Of a DNA stretch of 38,374 nucleotides, positions 16,946 through 23,548 are shown piece by piece. Source of the DNA: Caldimicrobium sp. (lineage in GTDB: Bacteria; Desulfobacterota; Thermodesulfobacteria; Thermodesulfobacteriales; Thermodesulfobacteriaceae); NCBI GenBank assembly GCA_009903935.1, contig WYEG01000040.1, positions 1 through 38,374 of the forward strand, given 5' to 3'. Made by a program: the position numbers and the translations under genes. Below the pieces are notes generated by a model. That model did not search any database, had not been told where the DNA came from, and was given only the letters and a program-made list of their open reading frames with translations. Position 1 is the first letter of the stretch. Each line of letters starts with the position of its first letter.

Positions 16946-17285
16946 TTGCCTCAAACAAGCTTCGGGCTTGACTGTAGAAAATCAAACTCAACCGGGCAAA
17001 AAGACATTATCAAGCTTTTGATAGTTAGGCTTACAGAACTTGACGGAAAACCCATTACCGAAGACGAGCTTGAAGAGCTTCCCCCTTTTCTGATGTCATG
17101 GCTCTTATGCGAGAATTTAGAGTGCTCTATTCCCCTTTCCCAGCGGAGAAGCCATCTTAGCCATGATCAGACACGGCTTTTCTTTTACCGACTTAGAGCT
17201 AACATGCTTTATACCGAGCTGAAATACTTGATAAAGAAGCTTTCTTAATACTACGAAGAGCAGGCTAACCTTTTGGAATATGTTT
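16946..17285 (+). pseudogene. Decayed phage-like ORF (resembles phage tail assembly chaperone)
   Basis: Combining frames gives KDIIKLLIVRLTELDGKPIT followed by EDELEELPPF, then after a shift at CCCCCTTTT VMALMREFRVLYSPFPAE, then EAILAMIRHGFSFTDLEL, then MLYTELKYLIKKLS, a TAA, and YYEEQANLLEYV before a stop. The acidic helical layout with a late GFSFTDLELML segment resembles small tail-assembly proteins of Mu-like and siphophages. At least two frameshifts and one stop are needed to explain it. The plain open frame from 16946 to 17248 is therefore only part of the original gene. The phage assignment is by style, not by a diagnostic motif. Confidence 0.4.
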
Positions 17286-17525
17286 GAGCCTTTCTTCAAG
17301 GAGCTTCCTGAGTTTTCGCCTTTCCTTCCACCGCGCAAGATAACCGCTTATAAAAGGGATAGAGATTCTTCCAGCAAGCCACACGATGAAGACCACAAAA
17401 CCAATGGGAAGTAGTAAAAGAAAAAGCCACCAGAAGTAATAGCCTATTAATATGTTAATATGTATAAAAGAGCTATTAAAATCGGAGGCATACTCAAAGT
17501 ATAGACATGGATTTCTCGATTGCAA
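17265..17525 (-). CDS. Hypothetical small membrane protein
   Basis: An open frame of up to 86 residues. One strong hydrophobic segment (WWLFLLLLPIGFVVFIVWLA, about 32-51) is followed by a highly basic tail (ARWKERRKLRKLLEERLKHI), fitting an N-out/C-in single-pass protein. No ribosome site supports the ATG at 17525, and the first 25 residues look unlike a natural N-terminus. It may therefore start later at a non-ATG codon or be the tail of a lost gene. It overlaps the end of the decayed phage-like ORF on the other strand. Family not recognised. Confidence 0.35.
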   Translation of the reverse strand: MQSRNPCLYFEYASDFNSSFIHINILIGYYFWWLFLLLLPIGFVVFIVWLAGRISIPFISGYLARWKERRKLRKLLEERLKHIPKG

Positions 17526-17817
17526 TAGGAATAAGCTTCAGTCCTTCAGAGAAACACTTAGAAACAGGGCAACATTTTTGAAAGTATTTTGAAACTCAGT
17601 AACGCCTTGTAACACTTTTGTAATACAGGCTCAAATTGCTCTTAAGGCTCAAGTTTTCTGAGTTTCTGGGCTAAGGGAAAATTTAAAGAGGGTTTTCCCT
17701 TTGGGTTGTAGAGGGATAGGGTAGGGTCTTGACAATTTTATGATTTAAGGTATAGCAAAATTTAAGGTATACGAAGTAAATAAGCAAATCTTGACATAAC
17801 AATTGTGGGAGGTGCTT
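17526..17817 (+). promoter_or_regulatory. Promoter region of the secreted-protein cluster, with direct and inverted repeats
   Basis: A sigma-70-like promoter has TTGACA at 17729-17734 and TATAGC at 17751-17756 (spacer 16). The 12-base sequence ATTTAAGGTATA occurs twice, at 17743-17754 and 17760-17771, the first copy running into the -10. A second TTGACA lies at 17791-17796. Upstream, AAGGGAAAA (17673-17681) and TTTTCCCTT (17693-17701) form a perfect 9-base inverted repeat with an 11-base loop. These are candidate regulator sites; no gene lies in the region. Confidence 0.45.
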
Positions 17818-18138
17818 ATGAATAAGGCTGAATTAATTTCAAGGATAGTAAGCTTGGTGAAAAATTTGTTTTTAGGATTTTCAATTTTAATTATAATTTT
17901 TTCCCTTACAAGATTTGCTTGGGGATATGAAGATCCTGTTAAACCTGGAAGTTATCTTAATCCCTATGTTATTAAACCTTCACCTTTTGGAGATAGCTGG
18001 GAGATAAGACCTAAATATCCTACTTTTAATGAAAAACCATTTGCCCCAGGATCATATTTTAATCCCTATATTATTAAGAAACGTCCTTTTTCAAATGAAT
18101 ATGAGATAAAACCTAAATATCCTACTTTTGGTTATTAA
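17818..18138 (+). CDS. Small exported protein with a two-unit tandem repeat
   Basis: A 106-residue protein of unknown function. The ATG at 17818 is chosen because GGGAGGT lies just upstream; an earlier TTG adds five residues. Residues about 12-36 form a signal peptide or membrane anchor. The rest is two copies of a repeat of about 32 residues: PGSYLNPYVIKPSPFGDSWE then IRPKYPTF, and PGSYFNPYIIKKRPFSNEYE then IKPKYPTF. The repeat is rich in Pro, Tyr and Phe and predicted to be largely extended. It is AT-rich and leads a co-directional cluster of small exported proteins (to 19452). I cannot assign a family. Confidence 0.75.
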   Translation: MNKAELISRIVSLVKNLFLGFSILIIIFSLTRFAWGYEDPVKPGSYLNPYVIKPSPFGDSWEIRPKYPTFNEKPFAPGSYFNPYIIKKRPFSNEYEIKPKYPTFGY

Positions 18139-18163
18139 AAAAATTAATTAAAAAGATGTAAAA

Positions 18164-18550
18164 ATGAAAAGACTAACCTTTTTACCTTTGGTCCATTTTT
18201 TTATTCTACTCCTTACAACAGTTTTAACCTTTTATGTATATGCGAATGCTCAGGTTCAAACAGTTTCAGAGATTTTAAATCATCCTGATAAATACCATTT
18301 AAAAACTGTCCTAGTAAAAGGCGAGGTATTAGATGTAAAGCATAAGGTTTCTAAAAGAGGAAATCCATACACAGTTTTTGTTTTATCAGATGGGAAGAAG
18401 AGCCTTAATGTATTTACCTTTGGAACTCCTGAAATTAATGTTGGAGATAAAGTGAAAGTAGAAGGGATTTTTTATAAAGTAAAGTATGTCGGAAGATATA
18501 CTTTTTATAACGAAATTGATGCAACTAATGGACTAATAAAAAAAGAATAA
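18164..18550 (+). CDS. Exported OB-fold protein
   Basis: A 128-residue protein. Residues 1-29 are a signal peptide (ending YVYANAQ). The mature part, TVSEILNHPDKYHLKTVLVK, then GEVLDVKHKVSKRGNPYTVF, VLSDGKKSLNVFTFGTPEI, then VGDKVKVEGIFYKVKYVGR, has the five-strand layout of an OB fold of the nucleic-acid or BOF type found in periplasmic proteins. Binding of a nucleic acid, sugar or metal is possible; nothing shows which. It starts 25 bases after the preceding gene, with no strong ribosome site, and is AT-rich like its neighbours. Confidence 0.75.
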   Translation: MKRLTFLPLVHFFILLLTTVLTFYVYANAQVQTVSEILNHPDKYHLKTVLVKGEVLDVKHKVSKRGNPYTVFVLSDGKKSLNVFTFGTPEINVGDKVKVEGIFYKVKYVGRYTFYNEIDATNGLIKKE

Positions 18551-18554
18551 GCTT

Positions 18555-18858
18555 ATGAAAAAAATTAATTTTTTTACTTTTAATAGTGTTTTTCTTTTGG
18601 TTTAATGTAGGTTATAGTGCCAATTGTAAAGATGACACTTTATGGAAAGTAAGTAGAGGTGGAAAAATTTTAATTATGTTATCTAGTGAAGTTTATGAAG
18701 TTTTACCAGAAGATGAATTAGATTCACAATTGTGGCTACCTCCTTCGGAAGTAATTATATGAGAAAAATCTTTAAAAGTAAGGGGAAAATTATGGAAATA
18801 TTATGAAATAATCAATTTAGACGAAAATGAAAAGGTGGGAGCATTAAGAATTAAATAA
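18555..18858 (+). pseudogene. Frame-disrupted small secreted protein gene
   Basis: The ATG at 18555 opens a frame that stops after 16 codons. Dropping one A from the A7 run after ATG restores MKKLIFLLLIVFFFWFNVGY SA as a normal signal peptide, followed by NCKDDTLWKVSRGGKILIML, SSEVYEVLPEDELDSQLWLP, PSEVII, then a TGA at 18760-18762, and EKSLKVRGKLWKYYEIINLD to a TAA. It would be about 95 residues. The same A7 fault is found in the next gene. The TGA could replace Trp or Arg. The family is unknown. Whether it is dead or rescued by slippage is open. Confidence 0.6.
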
Positions 18859-18890
18859 AATAAAAATCCTTTGTTAGAAAAAAGGTAAAA

Positions 18891-19452
18891 ATGAAAAAAA
18901 TTATTTTTTTTGTTGTTAGTAGTGCTTTTAGTTTGTTTTAATTATGCCCATTCGCAAGATAATAACCTTAAAATAGTTATAGAAGAAGGTATAAAAGCTT
19001 GTAAAGAAGGGTGCAAAACTTATAACAGCCCCGGGTTTTGTAAAAGAATTTGTGAAAAAGAAATATTTGACCTAAGATGGAAATTTTTAGATTTAGATAG
19101 TTTGGGGTCAGCTCATTTTTATGATTCTGAAAGTATAGTTGTTTCTGGCAATATTGTTAAAGTATGGAAAAAACTGATATATTCAGAAAGGGGTAAGCAG
19201 TACTATATAAAATGGAGAATTCAAAAAAAATTAAATGTGAAAGGGTATAAAAATTTAGATTACACTTTAGACTTGTTTAAAATTGATTGTTTTAAAAAGA
19301 AATTTCAGATATTAGAAACTATTGATTATGCTTCAGATGGTTCAATTTTAGAAAGCGTTAATTTCCCTGAATTTTTATCTGAATGGTCATCAATCCTTCC
19401 AGATTCAGTGGGAGAAGGGTTATTTAAAAAGGTATGTGAAACTGAAAAATAA
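18891..19452 (+). CDS. Surface-adhesin E-like secreted protein with signal peptide out of frame
   Basis: The open frame from TTG 18910 encodes LLLVVLLVCFNYAHSQ, a signal-peptide core, then a mature part of about 165 residues. The likely native start is ATG 18891 (AGGT upstream), but its frame stops after 16 codons. Removing one A from the A7 run would give MKKLFFLLLVVLLVCF and a full-length product. The mature protein has a Cys-rich head (ACKEGCK, GFCKRICEKE). Its tail, with DSESIVVSGNIVKVWKK, LDLFKIDCFKKKFQILE, IDYASDGS and PDSVGEGLFKKVCE, fits the surface-adhesin E family, whose members are exported and of uncertain function. Last intact gene of the AT-rich cluster. Confidence 0.7.
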
Positions 19453-19465
19453 AAAGTAAATAACT

Positions 19466-19720
19466 ATGAAAGAGGAATTAGAAAGAGCAATTAAGAATTT
19501 GTTTCTGAACTTAAGTTTTCTGGGAAGAGTGAAAAAAACATTTCCGCTTATAGTTTTCATTTAGCTAAGTTTAAAGCTTTTATCTCAAAAAGGGGGCTTG
19601 ATTTTAGGCTTATTAATGGAAAAGAAGCAAAAGAATTTTGAAACTATCTTTCAAGTTTAGAACTGAGTCTTACTTCAATTAATACAATTCTTTCAGCTTG
19701 TAGGTCATTTTGTGGTTACG
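19466..19720 (+). pseudogene. Truncated tyrosine recombinase (integrase) N-terminal domain
   Basis: After ATG 19466 and one shift, the frame reads EFVSELKFSGKSEKNISAYS, FHLAKFKAFISKRGLDFRLI, NGKEAKEF, a TGA (19639-19641), NYLSSLELSLTSINTILSAC, RSFCGY. This is the SAM-like core-binding domain of phage-type integrases (SEKNISAYSFHLAKF; later helix with ALSLTSIN-like pattern). The catalytic domain with R-H-R-Y is absent, because sequence of different composition begins near 19721. It lies 260 bases from the 3' end of tRNA-Ser, a classic integration position. Confidence 0.6.
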
Positions 19721-19721
19721 T

Positions 19722-19915
19722 TGCGATCGGGTCTTTTCTGGTCATGGAAAGAGTTATGAGCTCGCTAACGGTAAAGAGGTCAGGGAGCTAATCTGGGTGA
19801 AGGATGCAGGCATAGGAGCCGTCGGCAAACTTGGTGATGTTTGTCCTTTCAAGCTGGATAATGGCTTTTTTGACCTTGGTTTTGGTCAGCTTTTTAGCCT
19901 GGTGCAATCAGTTGA
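19722..19915 (-). pseudogene. Fragment resembling a phage major capsid protein (N4-gp56 type)
   Basis: On the minus strand the frame gives LHQAKKLTKTKVKKAIIQLE, RTNITKFADGSYACILHPD, a TAG, LPDLFTVSELITLSMTRKDP. The pattern of a helix ending L-x-R/K-x-N, then F-x-D-G-x-Y-x-x-x-x-HPD, resembles N4-gp56 family major capsid proteins. Only about 60 residues remain of a protein that usually has about 300-400. The GC content is higher than the integrase fragment it abuts, so two different remnants appear joined at about 19721. Confidence 0.42.
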
Positions 19916-19978
19916 GAGATTGTTTTGTTTTAATCTTACCCGTTCGGTTTTTCTGAAAAATTATTATTACACTTACTG

Positions 19979-20069
19979 CGGAGGAGGAGGGATTCGAACC
20001 CCCGGTGCGGGTTTTAGCCCGCACAGCCGATTTCGAGTCGGCCCCCTTCGTCCACTCGGGCACTCCTCC
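19979..20069 (-). tRNA. tRNA-Ser (anticodon CGA)
   Basis: On the minus strand the 91-base gene starts GGAGGAGTGCCCGAGTGG and ends GTTCGAATCCCTCCTCCTCC plus G. The acceptor stem GGAGGAG/CTCCTCC is perfect. The anticodon loop CTCGAAA gives anticodon CGA, reading UCG. The long variable arm (TGTGCGGGCTAAAACCCGCA) is diagnostic for serine. The CCA end is not encoded. Its 3' end faces the phage/integrase scar, so it may have served as an attachment site; I found no second copy of the 3' end in the window. Confidence 0.97.
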
Positions 20070-20083
20070 TATTATATCTTATC

Positions 20084-20581
20084 CTAACAACCTTCTACCT
20101 TTTTCTTTGGCTGAGCTGGTTGAGCTTTTTCAGCTGGGGTTGCTGGCTTTGCTGGTTGGGCTGGTGTAGCAGGTTTTGCAGGCTCGGCAGGTTGAGCTTT
20201 TTCAGCTGGCTTTGCTTTCTCTGCATGAGTGGCGTTTGCTTCCTTTTTAGTTTGCTTAGTCTTTTTTGTGGGTTGAGCTGGCTTTGTTTTTTCTTCTGGT
20301 TTTGCGGATGAAGTTTGTTTTGCAGGCTCTGCCTTCGCTTTCGCTAACGAAAAAGCCTTCTTTATATCTTCGTCAGACAGGCTTTTGTGAATTGCTTTTT
20401 TAGCAGACTTATTCCTAAGAAAATCAAGGAGCTCGTTTTCATCCTTTGCACCCGAGCTTTTAATTTTTGAAGCAAGGTCAGCATCTGTCTTGTGACATTT
20501 CATGCAGGGAAGCGCCATTCCCAAGCTCGGCAAAAGCAACCCTACAGCACCTAACATGGCTAAAATTTTACTCCCTTTCAT
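20084..20581 (-). CDS. Secreted monoheme c-type cytochrome-like protein with Pro/Ala/Lys tail
   Basis: A 165-residue exported protein. Signal peptide 1-23 (LLLPSLGMA), then one CxxCH heme site (CMKCH, about 26-30), a short helical domain to about 80 (SDEDIKKAFSLAK), and a long low-complexity tail built from KPAEKAQPAEPAKPA-like units, ending KKKVEGC. The C-terminal Cys is unusual. With heme so near the N-terminus and no obvious distal Met, the ligand set is unclear. AAAGGAGGA precedes the ATG. It lies alone between the tRNA and the tadA operon. The tail may span the periplasm or cell wall layer or bind acidic surfaces (inference). Confidence 0.75.
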   Translation of the reverse strand: MKGSKILAMLGAVGLLLPSLGMALPCMKCHKTDADLASKIKSSGAKDENELLDFLRNKSAKKAIHKSLSDEDIKKAFSLAKAKAEPAKQTSSAKPEEKTKPAQPTKKTKQTKKEANATHAEKAKPAEKAQPAEPAKPATPAQPAKPATPAEKAQPAQPKKKVEGC

Positions 20582-20679
20582 ATCCTTCCTCCTTTACTTG
20601 ATTTTCTAAAAAATATAATCCAAAAATCCTGTTGTTGAAGTTATAGCTTAAGAATCCTTACTCTGATTGAAAGCCTAAA

Positions 20680-21153
20680 TTATCTTTTAGCTTTAAAAAA
20701 TTCCTTTAAAAGCAGCTCTGCTTCTTCTTTAAAAAGCCCGTAACGAACCTTGACCCTATGGTTTAGCCGAGGATCATTTGGGATCTGATATAAACTTACG
20801 CAGGCTCCGGTTTTTGGGTCAAGAGTGGCAAAGATTAGCTCTGTAATCCTTGCTAACACCATGGCATAAGCACACATCGCACAGGGCTCAAGAGTTACAT
20901 AAAGCTTGCATCCAAGCAAACGATAATTTCCAAGCCTTTTAGCACTTTCTCTTAAGACCAAGATTTCCGCATGAGCTGTAGGGTCGCAAAGGCTGATAAT
21001 TCTGTTGTGGTCCTTAGCTAAAACCTCCCCCTCGCTCGAGACTAAGACTGCCCCAACTGGCACCTCATCCTCTTCAAAGGCTTTTCTTGCCTCATCCAAA
21101 GCAAGGGACATGAAGTATTCGTCCTCTTTAGTAAAGGTAAAGATTTCTACCAT
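20680..21153 (-). CDS. tadA: tRNA-specific adenosine deaminase TadA
   Basis: A 157-residue zinc deaminase that converts A34 of tRNA-Arg(ACG) to inosine. Zinc and proton-shuttle residues are visible: H61 and E63 in PTAHAEILVLRESAK, C91 and C94 in EPCAMCAYAMV. The Asn of DHNRII, the aromatic/basic ends and GACVSLY fit TadA rather than cytosine or guanine deaminases. Its start overlaps the end of ispH by seven bases, making it last in the kdsA-to-tadA operon. Confidence 0.93.
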   Translation of the reverse strand: MVEIFTFTKEDEYFMSLALDEARKAFEEDEVPVGAVLVSSEGEVLAKDHNRIISLCDPTAHAEILVLRESAKRLGNYRLLGCKLYVTLEPCAMCAYAMVLARITELIFATLDPKTGACVSLYQIPNDPRLNHRVKVRYGLFKEEAELLLKEFFKAKR

Positions 21154-22781
21154 ATTCTAAGAATTATAGAAACTAACAGAAAAGAAGCAAAAGGTATAAG
21201 AGAAAGGAGTTCAAGATAAACAACTTGACCAAGCTTTCTTTTGAGAAGGGTCTGATAGAGTAAAAGACAGGAAAGAGCCGAAGTGACAAATAAAAGATTA
21301 GCAAGGCTAAAATAGGATAAACCAAAGGGAAGAATTAAAAGCCCAATCAATATAATCTTTAAAAGTTTTTTTATTCGTCTTTCATGAAAATCAAAAAAGG
21401 CTAAAAGAAAACTTCTTGGTAAAAAGCCATCAGTTTGCAGATAAACCATTTCTAAGTAAAATTTAACAAATAGTAAGATTAAAAGGGCATAGGAAGAAAG
21501 AAGGAGGAACTGATTGTCCCACAAGGGGTAAAGATAAAGGAGAAGAGCGATGTAAAAAAGGATATCTATGCCCCCTTGGAGAGGGCTTTGCTTAAAGAGA
21601 AAAGAAAGAAGAGAAAAAATAATCACTAAGCTTAAAATCCTTGGTTTATAAAGAAGCCCAAAGATGATGCTTAGAACAAAGAGCCCTGCCAAGCAAAGCC
21701 AAAAATAGCGTGAAAGGTAGAAATTAGTCCTTTCCGGATAGAAAAAGGGGAAGGCCTCTCGATTTATAAAGTTTACCAAAAAAATAAGAGCCGTTGAAAA
21801 GAAAAGAGAAAACAGCAAAAAAGTAATTTCAGAAAAGCTAAATGGTATGCCTTTTATTAGCAGGAGGGCTAAAAGAAGTATCGGAATAAAAAGTCCTGCG
21901 TATGCTTGGGAGATTGCCAAGCTTCTTAAAAGGGCGTAGGTTTTAGAGGTATGCTTTTTTAAAAGGTCAACCACTGAGTTTATCAGCCAGTTTGGAGTTG
22001 AGGCACCGGCTGTTATTCCAAGGCTACCAACCTTTTTTATCTCCTCAAGCGGGAGCTCTTCTGGTCTTTCTACGAAGTAGACTTTTTTCCCCTGAGATTC
22101 TGCAATCTGGGCGAGGCGTTTGGTGTTTGCTGAAAACTTTCCTCCTACAACCACGATGGCTTCGCAGGTCTCGCAAAGCTTTCTTACCCCAGCTTGCCTT
22201 ACCTCCGTTGCGTTGCAGATGGTGTTTATGATTTCAACATCTTGGAACCTGCTTTTTATTTCCTCGGCTAACAACTCAAAGACCTCTTCATCCTGAGTGG
22301 TTTGAGAAAGGACAACAAAAGGGGTTCCTTGCGGAAGAGCCTCTAAATCCCGTAGAGAGGAGACCACATAGCCCTTTCCTTGGCAATAGCCAAGGATGCC
22401 CTTTACCTCAGCGTGGTCCTTGTCTCCAATGATGATAACCGATTTTCCCTCTTTCACTGCCCGGTCAGCCAAAGCTTGCACTTTAAGAACTCGAGGGCAA
22501 GTTCCGTCAAGGAGTTTAAACTTCTCTTCAAGCACCTTCTTTTCTTGAGGGGGTATTCCATGGGCTCGTATAACGCATACTCCACCAGCCTGTCCTTCCT
22601 CTGGGGTTTTGATTACTTGCACTCCAAGCTTTAATAGGAGCTCAAGGGTTTGCGGATTGTGGATGAGCGGACCATAGGTGTAGATGGGCGATAGCCCTTG
22701 ATTTACCGCTCTAAGGACTAAGTTGACCGCCCTCCTTACACCCATACAAAAGCCAGCCTTCTCCGCAATTTTTATCCTCAT
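21147..22781 (-). CDS. ispH: IspH (HMBDP reductase) fused to a polytopic membrane domain
   Basis: A 544-residue protein, nearly twice the usual IspH length. Residues 1-283 are a full IspH, the [4Fe-4S] enzyme that makes IPP and DMAPP in the last MEP step: C12 (GFCMGV), H41, H74 (RAHG), C95 (GTCP), H123 and E125 (DKDHAEVKG), SQTTQ, C189 (NTICNAT) and GAST. Residues about 285-544 hold eight or nine hydrophobic segments. Their size and order recall UbiA prenyltransferases (VNFINREAF near the place of NDxxD), but the Asp-rich motifs are missing. There is no stop or frameshift at the junction. The gene overlaps radC upstream and tadA downstream by a few bases. Role of the added domain unknown. Confidence 0.93.
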   Translation of the reverse strand: MRIKIAEKAGFCMGVRRAVNLVLRAVNQGLSPIYTYGPLIHNPQTLELLLKLGVQVIKTPEEGQAGGVCVIRAHGIPPQEKKVLEEKFKLLDGTCPRVLKVQALADRAVKEGKSVIIIGDKDHAEVKGILGYCQGKGYVVSSLRDLEALPQGTPFVVLSQTTQDEEVFELLAEEIKSRFQDVEIINTICNATEVRQAGVRKLCETCEAIVVVGGKFSANTKRLAQIAESQGKKVYFVERPEELPLEEIKKVGSLGITAGASTPNWLINSVVDLLKKHTSKTYALLRSLAISQAYAGLFIPILLLALLLIKGIPFSFSEITFLLFSLFFSTALIFLVNFINREAFPFFYPERTNFYLSRYFWLCLAGLFVLSIIFGLLYKPRILSLVIIFSLLSFLFKQSPLQGGIDILFYIALLLYLYPLWDNQFLLLSSYALLILLFVKFYLEMVYLQTDGFLPRSFLLAFFDFHERRIKKLLKIILIGLLILPFGLSYFSLANLLFVTSALSCLLLYQTLLKRKLGQVVYLELLSLIPFASFLLVSIILRIW

Positions 22782-23542
22782 AGCCTTTGGCTCACTCTCC
22801 TTGCAATCTCCTCAAGCAAACCCTCTTCAGCAAAGCTAAAGTATCCAGAATCTCCTATTATCAGATGGTCTACAAGTTTAATATGAAGGAGCTTTCCGGC
22901 AAGGTAAAGAAGCTCTGTCAAGCGTATGTCTTCCTGAGAGGGCTTTAGGCTGCCTGAAGGGTGGTTGTGGGCAACGATGATCGAGCTTGCTGATAGCTTG
23001 ATCGCCTGAGAAAAAACTTCCCTTGGATAGACAACAGCCTCGGTGATGGTTCCTTCAAAGAGCTCATCAACATGTAAGACCTCGGATAACGCAGAGAGGT
23101 AGACTACGACGAAGGTTTCCCGCTTTCTTGCTTTGAGCTCAAACCAAAGGTAATCATAGACCTCCTTTGGGGAACGAAGATAGACCGCCTTTTTTGCCCT
23201 AGTGCGAAGATAACGCCTTGCCACTTCCCTTGCCACTTTAAGGGGAAGAATGGCAGATGGTCCAAGCCCTGAGATTTTAAGAAGCTCCGTAGGCTCTGCA
23301 TCAAGGACATTACTTAGGTCATTATTAAAACAAGCTAAGAGCTCCCTTGCTATCTTTCTGGTATCCTTTCTTGGGATGCCAAAGAAGAGAAGAAGCTCAA
23401 GTAGGTCTTCGTCGGTAAAGGCTTCTGGTCCCTCGCGGAAAAAGCGCTCCTTAACCCTTGCCCGATGACCTGTGGCTTTCTTCTCAAAATCCTCAAGCCT
23501 TTTTAACTTGGCTTTAAGCTTTTTATCTATGCTCTCGCTCAT
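22778..23542 (-). CDS. radC: RadC/JAB-domain protein
   Basis: A 254-residue protein. The N-terminal half has helix-hairpin-helix-like segments (DLLELLLFFG, LLKISGLGPS). The C-terminal JAB/MPN metal-binding domain contains E..TI, HNHPSG (about 200) and a downstream D (SQEDIRLT), the JAMM zinc set. RadC proteins are widespread. Their link to DNA repair is doubtful and the biochemical activity unproven. It overlaps ispH by four bases and follows the lptC-like gene by six, so it belongs to the kds operon. Confidence 0.93.
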   Translation of the reverse strand: MSESIDKKLKAKLKRLEDFEKKATGHRARVKERFFREGPEAFTDEDLLELLLFFGIPRKDTRKIARELLACFNNDLSNVLDAEPTELLKISGLGPSAILPLKVAREVARRYLRTRAKKAVYLRSPKEVYDYLWFELKARKRETFVVVYLSALSEVLHVDELFEGTITEAVVYPREVFSQAIKLSASSIIVAHNHPSGSLKPSQEDIRLTELLYLAGKLLHIKLVDHLIIGDSGYFSFAEEGLLEEIARRVSQRL

Positions 23543-23548
23543 AGAGGG

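Noticed and set aside
18760-18762. TGA as selenocysteine in the frame-disrupted secreted gene
   Set aside because: No hairpin resembling a SECIS element follows directly and the gene also needs a frameshift, so decay is simpler.
19710-20087. A 125-residue open frame containing GGGGIRTPGAGFSPHSRFRV
   Set aside because: The second half is the antisense reading of tRNA-Ser and the first half is antisense to the capsid-like fragment.
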